DNA of 64,000 nt, taken from assembly GCA_041649635.1 (NCBI GenBank), contig JBAZMV010000004.1, positions 1-64,000 on the forward strand. The letters are read 5' to 3'. A program made the translations under genes and the position numbers. The notes under the pieces are model-generated. The model saw only the letters and a list, made by a program, of their open reading frames with translations. It made no database searches and had not been told where the DNA came from. Below are positions 38,650 through 47,600 of this stretch, one piece after another; the first letter of the stretch is position 1; every line of letters begins with the position of its first letter. Source of the stretch: Dehalococcoidia bacterium. Its GTDB lineage: Bacteria > Chloroflexota > Dehalococcoidia > E44-bin15.

Positions 38650-39897
38650 ATGACCGGAAAGACGCGAAAATCGACCAAATCGCAATCGGCTACCAAATCG
38701 GCGCTGGGCGGCGTGAAGATACTGGAGCTATGTCAGATGGTCGCCGGACCATATTGCGCAAAGCTCATGGCGGACCTGGGGGCCGAGGTGATAAAAGTAG
38801 AGACGCCGTCATACGGAGACGCCGCGAGAAGATCGCCCCCGTTCTATAAAGATAAACCGGATTCGGAAGGGAGCGGCCTCTTCCTCTATCTCAACACCAA
38901 CAAGCTCGGCGTAACGCTCGATGTCGCAACGACGACCGGACGAGATATCTTCATCGAACTGGCCAAAGACGCCGATATCATCGTCGAGGACAACGCGCCG
39001 GGATGGATGGATCAGCACCGTATCGGGTATGACGAATTAAAGTCGATAAATCCTGACATCATAATGACATCGATAACGCCGTTCGGGCAGACGGGGCCGT
39101 ATCGCGATTACAAGGCTTATCCTCTTAATTCTTTCCAGAGCAGCGGCGAGGGCTATCTCACGCCGGGCGGCATCGAGAACATGGGGAGGCCGCCGCTTCG
39201 ACTCGGCACCTTCGTCGGCGAGTACGACAGCGGGCTCAACGCGGCCAACGCCACACTGGGCGCGCTATTCGTTAAACGCCGTACAGGCCGCGGCCAGCAC
39301 GTCGACATCTCCAAGCAGGAATCGATAATGGCGCTTAACCGCCTCGATATGGCTCGTTTCGCCAACCATGGAGAAGTCATGACGCGGGCCAGGCTCGGCG
39401 CTCCGTACGGCGGCATCCTGCCGTGCAAGGACGGCTACACCGTCTTCATCACGTGGGAGCCGGAGCAGTGGGACAAGCTGGTGCGCTTCATGGGCGACCC
39501 GGACTGGGCCAAAGACGAGCAGTTCAGGGATTACGCCGACCGCCATAAGTACGGGGAGGTCATCAACGCACTGATCACGGAATGGACCATGCAGCACACC
39601 AAAGAGGAGTTGTATCACTGCGGCCAGGAGGCCGGCATAGCCTTCGGCATGGTGTTCACGCCCAAAGATTTAGTCGAATCGGAACACCTCAAAGCGAGGG
39701 AGTATTTCGTCGAGGTCGATCATCCCAGTACCGGGCCGATAAAGTATCCCGGGGTACCATACAAATTCTCGGAGACGCCTGCTCGCATCGAGCGCCCCGC
39801 GCCCATGCTGGGCCAGCATAATGTTGAGATATTTGTCGAGAGATTGGGACATAGCAAGGACGAGATGAGGAAGTGGGGTTCTGCGGGTATAATATGA
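38650..39897 (+). CDS. CaiB/BaiF family III CoA-transferase
   Basis: The 415-residue product transfers CoA between an acyl-CoA and a carboxylic acid through an aspartyl-CoA intermediate. Family features are GVKILELCQMVAGPYCAKLMADLGAEVIKVE, LYLNTNKLGVTLD, ITPFGQTGPYRDY, GTFVGEYDSGLNAANA (D193 is a candidate nucleophile) and RRTGRGQHVDIS. A Lys/Ser/Thr-rich stretch (residues 4-18) precedes the fold. The ATG at 38650 is chosen over an upstream TTG at 38605; neither has a good Shine-Dalgarno. A second CaiB-type gene follows after a repeat cluster. Confidence 0.85.
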   Translation: MTGKTRKSTKSQSATKSALGGVKILELCQMVAGPYCAKLMADLGAEVIKVETPSYGDAARRSPPFYKDKPDSEGSGLFLYLNTNKLGVTLDVATTTGRDIFIELAKDADIIVEDNAPGWMDQHRIGYDELKSINPDIIMTSITPFGQTGPYRDYKAYPLNSFQSSGEGYLTPGGIENMGRPPLRLGTFVGEYDSGLNAANATLGALFVKRRTGRGQHVDISKQESIMALNRLDMARFANHGEVMTRARLGAPYGGILPCKDGYTVFITWEPEQWDKLVRFMGDPDWAKDEQFRDYADRHKYGEVINALITEWTMQHTKEELYHCGQEAGIAFGMVFTPKDLVESEHLKAREYFVEVDHPSTGPIKYPGVPYKFSETPARIERPAPMLGQHNVEIFVERLGHSKDEMRKWGSAGII

Positions 39898-40125
39898 TTC
39901 GTAGGGGCGAACCCCTGTGTTCGCCCGCTGTCATTGCGAGCGGAGCGAAGCAATCTAATGACGAGATTGCCACGTCGTCCTTCCGCAGTTCGGAAGGACT
40001 CCTCGCAATGACAAGTTCTAGAAGAGTAGTACAGGAGAGAATTCTCTCCTGACGGGGTATTAGGGGTGTCCCCTATCTTTAAAAATCCCCCAAGAGTGGG
40101 GGATAACAGGGGGTTGATAGCTTGT
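39898..40125. repeat. Cluster of dispersed intergenic repeats
   Basis: GTAGGGGCGAACCC module, GTCATTGCGAGCGGAGCGAAGCAATC, an inverted copy pair GACGAGATTGCCACGTCGTCCTTCC...GGAAGGACTCCTCGCAATGACA, GGAGAGAATTCTCTCC, then GGGGTGTCCCC / ATCCCCCAAGAGTGGGGGAT / CAGGGGGTTGA. The last module matches 15641-15708 almost base for base. Confidence 0.75.
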
Positions 40126-40141
40126 AGCTAAAGGTTTTTTT

Positions 40142-41347
40142 ATGCAGATACTTGAAGGAATAAGGATAGTCGATTTCACACGCTATGCGGCCGGGCCGCA
40201 GATAACGCTAACGCTGGCATTCATGGGCGCCGAGGTCATCAGGATAGAGAGCAATGCCGAACTCGACCACTTCCGGCGCCCTGAATCGGCGGTGAGCTAC
40301 GGCTCGACGCGCGCCAGCCACGACAGCTTCAACACGCTGAATTTAAATAAGCTGAGCGTGACGCTGAACCTCAAAACAGAGGGCGGCATCGAGCTGTCCA
40401 AAAAGCTCATTGCCAAGAGCGACGTGGTCGTGGACAACTTCCGCCCCGGCGTCATGTACCGGCTCGGCCTCGGCTACGATGCGTTAAAACAAATAAAACC
40501 CGACATTATCATGCTCTCAGCATCGAGCCATGGGGCGGTCGGGCCGGAGAAGCAGTACTCGGCCTACGCCGTGACCTTCGGGCCCATCGGCGGGGTCTCG
40601 CACCTCACCGGCTATGAGGACGGCAGCCCCGCCGTGACCCGCAGCAGCGCCGACCTCAGGCCGGGAACCGCCGCCGCCTTCGCCGTCCTCGCCGCGCTGA
40701 ACTACCGCGAAGTGAGCGGCGAGGGGCAGTTCATCGACCTCTCGGCGCGCGAGGCCATAAGCTGCGAGATCGGCGAGGCGATCATGGACTATACAATGAA
40801 CGGTAGAGTACGCACCCGCCGCGGCAACCGCGATGATATCCTGGCTCCCAACAACTGCTACCGCTGCAAGGGCGATGACAAGTGGATAAGCATTTCAATC
40901 GCGAACGACGCTGAGTGGAAGGCGCTTGTCGCAGCTATGGGCAATCCCACGTGGACTGACGACGAGCGTTTTGCCGATCAGTTCCGCAGGTGGCACAACC
41001 AGGACGAGATCGATAAGCACATCTCGGAGTGGACGTCCCAACACAGCGACTACGAGATTATGGACTTGCTGCAGCGTATGGGAGTGGCTGCGGTTCCCGC
41101 CTTCGACAGCGAGGAGCTTTTTACCGATCCGCACTGCAAGGGGAGGAACGTCTTCGTCCCTACGGAAACCGCCGCTGAAGGTCGATTGTACGCCGTGGCC
41201 CCGCCCTGGAAATTCCCGGAGACCCCGGCCCGCGTTACCAGGGCCGCTCCAGAGCTGGGACAGGATAACGACTACGTCCTGCGTAAGCTGCTCGGGCTCT
41301 CGCAGAAAGAGATCGATAAACTCATCGAGGATAAGATTCTCTACTAG
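40142..41347 (+). CDS. CaiB/BaiF family III CoA-transferase
   Basis: The 401-residue paralogue of the preceding enzyme begins ILEGIRIVDFTRYAAGPQITLTLAFMGAEVIRIES and has LNLNKLSVTLNLKTEGG, VVVDNFRPGVMYRLGLGYDALK, TRSSADLRPGTAAAF (the aspartate near 178 is a candidate nucleophile), GEGQFIDLS and a C-terminal ETPARVTRAAPELGQDNDYV. AAAGG lies 7 bases before the ATG. Together with its neighbour it may activate one acid and release another; substrates unknown. Confidence 0.87.
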   Translation: MQILEGIRIVDFTRYAAGPQITLTLAFMGAEVIRIESNAELDHFRRPESAVSYGSTRASHDSFNTLNLNKLSVTLNLKTEGGIELSKKLIAKSDVVVDNFRPGVMYRLGLGYDALKQIKPDIIMLSASSHGAVGPEKQYSAYAVTFGPIGGVSHLTGYEDGSPAVTRSSADLRPGTAAAFAVLAALNYREVSGEGQFIDLSAREAISCEIGEAIMDYTMNGRVRTRRGNRDDILAPNNCYRCKGDDKWISISIANDAEWKALVAAMGNPTWTDDERFADQFRRWHNQDEIDKHISEWTSQHSDYEIMDLLQRMGVAAVPAFDSEELFTDPHCKGRNVFVPTETAAEGRLYAVAPPWKFPETPARVTRAAPELGQDNDYVLRKLLGLSQKEIDKLIEDKILY

Positions 41348-41349
41348 CA

Positions 41350-41460
41350 GCCGTCATCGCGGGGCTTTCCCGCAGGCCAAAAAAGGAAGGACGACGCGAT
41401 CTCCTGTTGCCCCCGATAAAACAAACAATGAGATTGTCGCATCGTCCTTCCACAACTAAG
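41350..41460. repeat. Dispersed intergenic repeat
   Basis: GGAAGGACGACGCGAT and its inverted counterpart ATTGTCGCATCGTCCTTCC, about 55 bases apart, form a long hairpin of the GGAAGGACGACG family. Confidence 0.6.
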
Positions 41461-41551
41461 CGCGTACAAAAGATCATCGCTATGACGCGTCTCATGAAAT
41501 CAATCGATATATGGGCGGATGGCTATATCTAATCGGCAGTAATCGTTCCGC

Positions 41552-41887
41552 TTACGTTGTCTTATATGACCTTGCGATAGAGGAGCCCTCGATGCGCCTT
41601 CCGCCGGGAGCGGTAACGAAGCGTATCTGCGGGCCGGGAAGGGTACCAGACGATCTAAAAGGTGGGATAGGGGCGGCATTGGGAATAGATTTAGGATTTA
41701 CATTGGGATGAGTGACAATGCGCATATGCTGACTGGAGCCAGAGGAAGGTGGTTTTGATGAGTAGATATGATCGGATTCAGTCTTGTATACAAGCGTCTC
41801 TTCATGCGCAATGGTCTTGCCACATATGATGCAAGTATCCGTTCCCTGTACTAGAAGGCCCCCGCATTTTGTGCAATACCTTGCCAT
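41552..41887 (-). CDS. Zinc-ribbon protein of unknown function
   Basis: The 111-residue product starts with a zinc ribbon (CTKCGGLLVQGTDTCIICG, C5-C23) and continues with a low-complexity, Pro/Ser-rich tail with no membrane segment. GGGGG lies 6 bases before the ATG. The upstream region is extremely AT-rich. Function unknown. Confidence 0.55.
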   Translation of the reverse strand: MARYCTKCGGLLVQGTDTCIICGKTIAHEETLVYKTESDHIYSSKPPSSGSSQHMRIVTHPNVNPKSIPNAAPIPPFRSSGTLPGPQIRFVTAPGGRRIEGSSIARSYKTT

Positions 41888-41899
41888 TGCAATCCCCCA

Positions 41900-41968
41900 T
41901 AAATTTATTTAGATAATAATATATTCTATTATATTATTACATAGTTATTATATATTATTTTATCCATG
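41900..41968. other. Extremely AT-rich intergenic stretch
   Basis: About 65 bases with only a few G or C, made of repeated TATTAT/ATAATA units, in a GC-rich genome. It lies upstream of the zinc-ribbon gene (minus strand) and may hold its promoter or a nucleoid-protein site. Confidence 0.5.
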
Positions 41969-42039
41969 TTGTCAAGCCTTTTAGCTTGGTAAAAGTAATA
42001 GTTATGGCGGCCGATTTTCCCGGCGCTACTTTCTACATG

Positions 42040-42072
42040 TGCGACAGCGTCGAAATCCGACACCTTGTCGCA
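42040..42072. promoter_or_regulatory. Nested inverted repeat upstream of the flavodoxin promoter
   Basis: TGCGACA ... TGTCGCA arms enclose a second GTCG-AAATC-CGAC hairpin, 15 bases upstream of the -35. Possible operator or RNA hairpin; no T-run follows. Confidence 0.4.
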
Positions 42073-42087
42073 TAAACGCTATTATTA

Positions 42088-42116
42088 TTGCGCCGCCGCT
42101 GAAATCGCCGTATAAT
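42088..42116 (+). promoter_or_regulatory. Promoter of the flavodoxin gene
   Basis: TTGCGC (42088-42093), 17 bases, TATAAT (42111-42116), 22 bases before the ATG, which has GGGAGG upstream. Confidence 0.65.
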
Positions 42117-42138
42117 TTCGGCGCTGGGAGGTTATACG

Positions 42139-42648
42139 ATGAAAGTTCTTGTTACATATCATTCCGTCAGCGGCAACACAAAGAAGGTCGCAGATGCTAT
42201 CTTTAAGGAGATCAAGGCCGATAAAGAGATATTGCCTTTGAATGAGGTGAGAGACCTTAAGGGCTACGACCTCAGCTTCATCGGCTTCCCCATACACGCC
42301 TACGGCCCGTCCAAGGATGCCAAGGAATTCCTTGAGAAGAAGGTTACGGGCAAGGATATAGCTCTGTTCATTACACACTCAGCGCCCGAGGACGAGCCGC
42401 TGGTACCGAGTTGGCTTGCAGCCTGCAAGATAGCCGCCTCCGGAGCCAACCTTGTCGGGATATTCGATTGCCAGGGTGAGCTGGCGCAGAATGTTAAAGA
42501 GATGATGCTTGGCAGCAAGGACCCGCAGCTCATCGCATGGGCCGAGCGCAGCGGCGAGGCGCTGGGCCAGCCGGATAAGACCAGGCTCAAGAAGGCGAGC
42601 AAGTTCGCCAAGGACGTGATGGGGAGGTATAAAAAATCAGCCCTCTGA
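42139..42648 (+). CDS. Flavodoxin-family protein
   Basis: The 169-residue FMN-binding electron carrier fold has the phosphate-binding loop TYHSVSGNTKKVADAI at residues 4-19 and strand-3 FIGFPIHAYGPSKDAKEFL. SHSAPEDEPLVPSWLAACKIA is an insertion seen in long flavodoxin-like proteins. It likely shuttles electrons in this iron-limited anaerobe or acts as an NAD(P)H-quinone-type reductase partner. Single-gene unit with its own promoter. Confidence 0.85.
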   Translation: MKVLVTYHSVSGNTKKVADAIFKEIKADKEILPLNEVRDLKGYDLSFIGFPIHAYGPSKDAKEFLEKKVTGKDIALFITHSAPEDEPLVPSWLAACKIAASGANLVGIFDCQGELAQNVKEMMLGSKDPQLIAWAERSGEALGQPDKTRLKKASKFAKDVMGRYKKSAL

Positions 42649-42654
42649 TATCCT

Positions 42655-42760
42655 CATAATATTTCGGTCATCGTGTAGAGACGTCTCTACCTTCATAAAT
42701 CGCAACGACATAAAACCGTAGGGGCATCCTTCCTTGGAAGGACTGTGCCCCTACTACGTT
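42655..42760. repeat. Dispersed intergenic repeats
   Basis: AATATTTCGGTCATCGTGTAGAGACG module followed by GTAGGGGCATCCTTCC...GGAAGGACTGTGCCCCTAC inverted repeat, between the convergent flavodoxin and thiolase genes. The hairpin could terminate both. Confidence 0.65.
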
Positions 42761-42776
42761 AATCGGCAATATTAAT

Positions 42777-44066
42777 TTATCGTTCCAGAGCTATTGCCAT
42801 GCCCTGGCCGCCGCCCACGCAGAGCGAGGCCAGGCCGCGCTTGAGATTGCTGCGTTCCATCTCGTGCATCAGCGTGACCACCAGGCGCGCGCCGGTGCAG
42901 CCGATGGGATGTCCCAGCGAGATTCCGCTGCCGTGGATATTTGTCTTGTCCATGTTCACTTTCAGCTCGCGTATGCAGCCGATGGCCTGCGCCGCAAAGG
43001 CCTCATTGAGCTCGATGTTATCGAAATCGTCCAGCTTGAGTCCGGTCTTATCCAGCAGTTTGCGCACGGCTGGGATCGGGCCCAATCCCATGTAAGCCGG
43101 GTTCAGCGCGACGGACGTGAAGGCCGTTATCTTGGCCATAGGTTTTATACCCAGTTCCTTGGCCTTCTCCGCCGACATCAGCACCACCGCCGCCGCCGCG
43201 TCGTTGACGCCGGATGCGTTGCCCGCGGTGACCGTTCCGTCCTTCTTGAACATAGTGGGCAGCTTGGCCATCTTCTCAAGGCTTGTATCCATAGGGCGCT
43301 CGTCGGTATCGAAAGCGACGGGATCGCCCTTCTTCTGCGGAACCATGACCGGCACGATCTCCTTCTTGAAGATGCCCTCGGCGATAGCTTGCCGCGCGCG
43401 GTTGTGGCTCATCAGGCCCAGCTCGTCCTGTTCCTTGCGCGTAATGCCGTACTTGGCGGCGATGTTCTCGGCAGTGACGCCCATATGGTAATCGTAAAAT
43501 GTCTCCAGCAGGGCGTCCCAGAGCAGCAGGTCGTTCATCTCGCCGTGGCCGTCGAGGTCCATGCGGTATCCCCATCGCGCCTTGGGCAGCGAGTAAGGCA
43601 CTCCGCTCATGCTTTCCATGCCGCCGGCGACCACGACATCGGCCTCGCCCATCATTATCGACTGCGCACCCAGTGCTATCGCCTTCATGCCGGAGGCGCA
43701 CAGCTTGTTCAGGGTGAAGGCCGGCGTCTCTTTGGGCAGGCCGGCGTATACGGAAGCCAGCCGCGCCGGGTTCTGGCGCTGCCCGGCGAAGAGCACCAGG
43801 CCCATGATGACCTCATCGATCTGAACCGGCTTGAGCTTCTCGTCCCATTTCATATGCTTCTGCTCAAGATCGATAAAACGCTCGTCCTTGAGCCCGTCGG
43901 GCCCGAAATCAAGCAATTTTTTACCCGTCTCGGGGCGGATGCCGGCGCGCAGCATCGCCTCCCTGATCACGGTGGTTCCAAGTTTCACAACCGGGATGTT
44001 CTGCAGCGTGCCGCCGTAGTTTCCTATGGCCGTGCGCGCGCCGCTTACAAATACTACTTCTCGCAT
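42777..44066 (-). CDS. Acetyl-CoA acetyltransferase / 3-ketoacyl-CoA thiolase
   Basis: The 429-residue classical thiolase has VSGARTAIGNYGG at the N-terminus, the nucleophilic cysteine in NKLCASGMKAIALG, a GGMESMSGVPY segment, the catalytic histidine in SLGHPIGCTGARLV and the C-terminal CVGGGQGMAIAL. It cleaves or forms 3-ketoacyl-CoA with CoA/acetyl-CoA. It is about 35 residues longer than a standard 393-residue thiolase, with an insertion near residues 35-75. The ATG at 44066 has AAGGAG upstream and starts directly at the family N-terminus. Confidence 0.92.
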   Translation of the reverse strand: MREVVFVSGARTAIGNYGGTLQNIPVVKLGTTVIREAMLRAGIRPETGKKLLDFGPDGLKDERFIDLEQKHMKWDEKLKPVQIDEVIMGLVLFAGQRQNPARLASVYAGLPKETPAFTLNKLCASGMKAIALGAQSIMMGEADVVVAGGMESMSGVPYSLPKARWGYRMDLDGHGEMNDLLLWDALLETFYDYHMGVTAENIAAKYGITRKEQDELGLMSHNRARQAIAEGIFKKEIVPVMVPQKKGDPVAFDTDERPMDTSLEKMAKLPTMFKKDGTVTAGNASGVNDAAAAVVLMSAEKAKELGIKPMAKITAFTSVALNPAYMGLGPIPAVRKLLDKTGLKLDDFDNIELNEAFAAQAIGCIRELKVNMDKTNIHGSGISLGHPIGCTGARLVVTLMHEMERSNLKRGLASLCVGGGQGMAIALER

Positions 44067-44199
44067 TGAAAAAGTCTCCTTACCTTTTTTACAAACCAAA
44101 GCCTGACTCCGGCGGGAATCAGGCCTGTCACATTAAATCGACCGCGAATGCATGACGGTTATAATTATAGTCCTATCAGTCGAGATGTTTCAATGTTGC

Positions 44200-44590
44200 G
44201 ATGAGCCGACCGTATGTACACCGCCGAATATTTCGATCATCGTGTAGTAGGGGCAATTCATGAATTGCCCCTACGGGAACCATCCTGGTGGGCACAGCCT
44301 ACCATACATCTGTCATTCTGAGCAATGCGAAGAATCTCGTATATCTCGAACTCCAAGAGGCGCAGCCGAAGGAGGCGTTCGTAAATCGTGTCATTATCCG
44401 ATTGTCATTGCGAGTAGTCCTTCCATACACTTAAATCATGGAAGGACGACGTGGCAATCTCTACATCTGGAGACACAATATAAACGAGATTGCTTCGCCA
44501 TTCAGGTAAAAGGCTCGCAATGACAGAGGGTGCAGGGAGAGTCCTTCCATATACCCCAATGTCATGGAAGGAAGGGTGAGGGCCATATGA
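44200..44590. repeat. Long cluster of dispersed intergenic repeats
   Basis: AATATTTCGATCATCGTGTAGTAGGGGCAATTCATGAATTGCCCCTAC, GTCATTCTGAGCAATGCGAAGAATCTCG, TTGTCATTGCGAGTAGTCCTTCC...GGAAGGACGACGTGGCAATCTC, GAGATTGCTTCGCC...CTCGCAATGACA, and a CCTTCCATATACC...CATGGAAGG arm. The 576 bases between the thiolase and dnaE contain no gene. Confidence 0.7.
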
Positions 44591-44627
44591 ATCTTTGCAC
44601 AGATGGCAGTTGGTCGCCTGAAACTGT

Positions 44628-44633
44628 TATAAT
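44628..44633 (+). promoter_or_regulatory. -10 element of dnaE; near-leaderless transcript
   Basis: Consensus TATAAT ends 9 bases before the dnaE ATG, so the predicted transcript begins a few bases before or at the start codon. No Shine-Dalgarno is present and no good -35 at 17 bases is seen. Confidence 0.5.
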
Positions 44634-44642
44634 GAAATACCC

Positions 44643-47600
44643 ATGTTTACCCACCTTCACGTTCATACCGAATACAGCCTTCTCGACGGATTGTGCCGCA
44701 TTCCGCAGCTCGTGGCCCGGGCTAAAGAGCTGGGCATGAACAGCGTGGCTATTACCGACCACGGCGTGATGCACGGCGTTATCCAGTTCTACCGTGCCGC
44801 CCGCGATGCCGGCATCAAGCCCATCATAGGCTGCGAGATGTATGTGGCGCCGCGCGGACGCGAGCAGAAGGACATCGCGGACAAGAACCCGTATCATGTG
44901 ACGCTTCTGGCCAGGAATGAGGCCGGCTATCACAACCTGACCCAGCTCAACTCCAAGGCGCACCTGGAGGGCTTCTATTACAAGCCTCGAGTGGATCGTG
45001 ATCTGCTGGTCAAGCACCGCGAAGGCATCATCGCGCTCTCCGGCTGCCTGCAGGGAGAGGTGCCGCGCCTGCTGCTGGATGGGCGCACCAACGAGGCGCG
45101 GGAGGCGGCGCTGTGGTACAAGGAGACCTTCGGCGATTTCTACTTCGAGATACAAAGGCATCCCATAGCCGAACTCGACAAGGTAAATCCGCTGCTCATC
45201 GAGCTGGGCCAGGAGCTTGAGATACCGCTCGTGGCCACCAACGACGTGCATTACACGCTCAAGGAGGACTTCCGAGCCCACGACCTCCTGCTCTGCGTGC
45301 AGCGCAACACCACTATGTACGATGCCGGCAGATATTCCATGGGGCAGTCGTTCTATTTCACCAGCGAGGAGGAGATGCGGCAGCTCTTCGCCGACATTCC
45401 GGAAGCCGTCGACAACACCCAACTCGTGGCCGACAAGTGCAGCCTGGAGCTGGAGTTCGGCCGTCAGCTGCTCCCCGAGGTGGAGTTGCCCCGTGGCATG
45501 ACCGCCGACACATACCTCGAAAAGCTGTGCCGCGATGGTCTGGCTAAGCGCTACGGCACGCCGTCGCCGCAGCTTACCGAGCGTCTTGAGTATGAGCTGC
45601 ATGTCATCAAGGAAACTAATTTCGCCAACTACTTCCTCGTCGTCGGCGATCTCGTGTCGTATGCCAGGAATCGCGGCATCCTGGTCGGCGTGCGCGGCAG
45701 CGCGGCGGCTAGCCTGGTGCTGTACGCCCTGGGCATCACCGACATAGATCCAGTGGAGCACAAGCTGGTCTTCGAGCGCTTCCTCAACGTCGAGCGCAGG
45801 GAGATGCCGGATATAGACCTCGATTTCCAGGACGACCGCCGCGACGAGGTCATCACCTACGCTGCGCAGAAGTGGGGCGCCGAGTGCGTGGCGCAGATAA
45901 TCACTTTCGGCACCTTCGGGGCGCGCGCCGCGGTGCGGGATGTGGGCCGCGCGCTGGGCATGTCCTACGGCGATGTGGATCGCGTGGCCAAGCTGATACC
46001 GGCGACACCCAACGTCAAGCTCGACGGCGCGCTGGAGGAGAACCCGGAGCTGGCGCAGCTTTACGCCGCCGATGACGCGGTCAAGATGCTCATCGACGAC
46101 GCGAAACGGATCGAGGGCATCTCCCGTCACGCGTCGACGCACGCCGCCGGCATCGTCATCTCGAAGGAGCCGCTGACAAGGTACGTTCCGTTGCAGCGCC
46201 CGACACGGTCCACCGAAGACGCTATCGCCATGACGCAGTTCTCCATGGACGATATCGCCAAGATCGGCCTCTTGAAGATGGATATACTGGGCCTCATCAA
46301 CCTGACCGTGCTGGCCAAAACCGTCGAATTGATCGCCGCCAACAAGGGCGTCAAGGTCGATATGAACAATCTCCCGCTCGATGATACGAAGACGTTCGAA
46401 TTGCTGGCCGCGGGCGAGACCACGGGCGTGTTCCAGCTGGAGGGCAGCGGCATGCGCGCCTTCGTGAAAGACCTCAAGCCGTCGACCTTCGGCGACATCG
46501 CGGCCATGATCGCGCTCTACCGCCCGGGCCCGATGCAGCACATCCCGCGCTTCATCAAGGCCAAGCAAGGTCTGGAACCCGTCGCTTTCCCCCATCCCGA
46601 CCTGGCCAACATTCTGCGCGACACCTACGGCATCATCGTCTACCAGGACCAGGTGCTGTTCATAGTGCAGGCCTTCGCCGGCTACAGCCTGGGCGCCGCC
46701 GACATCTTCCGCAAGGCCATGGGCAAGAAGATACCGGAGGTCATGAAAAAGGAGCGGGAGAACTTCATAGCCGGAGCCAAAAGGAAGGGCTTCTCGCAGA
46801 AGCTGGCCGAGCAGGTCTTCGAGCTCATCGAGCCCTTCGCCGGATACGCCTTCAACAAGGCGCACAGCACCAGCTACGCCATGATCGCTTACCAGACGGC
46901 CTATTTCAAAGCCAACTACCCTGTAGAATTTATGTGCGCGCTGATGGCCATGCACATGGGAAACCCGGAGAAGATACGCTCGGCCGTGACCGACTGCAAC
47001 CGCATGGGTATAAAGGTCCTTCCCCCCGATATCAACAGGAGCCGCGTCGAGTTCTCAATCGAGAAGACCGATGACGGCGACGCCATACGCTTCGGGCTGA
47101 ACGCCATCAAGAACGTGGGCGCGGGCGCCGTGGAGCCCATCATCAAGGCGCGCGAGGAGGGCGAGTTCCAGTCCATAGCCGACCTGTGCCGCCGCGCCGA
47201 CATGCGCTCGGTGAACAAGAAGGTCATGGAGAGCCTGATAAAGGTCGGCGCCCTCGATAAGCTGGGCCTGCGTGGCGTGCTGCTGGCCAACATCGACCGC
47301 ATCCTCTCGCTGGCGCAGAGGGAACGGCGTTTACAGGAGACGGGCCAGACCACCATGTTCGACCTCTTCGGCGACAGCGTGCAGACGCCTCTTCCCGAGC
47401 TTCAGCTCGAGGGCAGGGACGACGCGCCGCTGCAGGAGAAACTGTCGTGGGAGCGCGAGCTCACCGGCCTGTACCTTTCGGAGCATCCGCTTTCCAGCGC
47501 CACGCGCAAGCTGGCGGCCATGCACACCACGCTCTGCGGCCAGATCGATGAAACCATGGTCGGAAAAACGATTACCATCGCCGGCATGGTTTCCAGCCCG

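Noticed and set aside
42864..44069. 401-codon open frame opposite the thiolase gene
   Set aside because: Mirror of the thiolase coding region; the thiolase has all family motifs, the antisense product none.
44562..46955. 797-codon open frame antisense to dnaE
   Set aside because: It is the reverse shadow of a strongly conserved dnaE in GC-rich codons. Its composition (His, Val, Arg, Gly-rich) has no domain, and it lacks a credible start.
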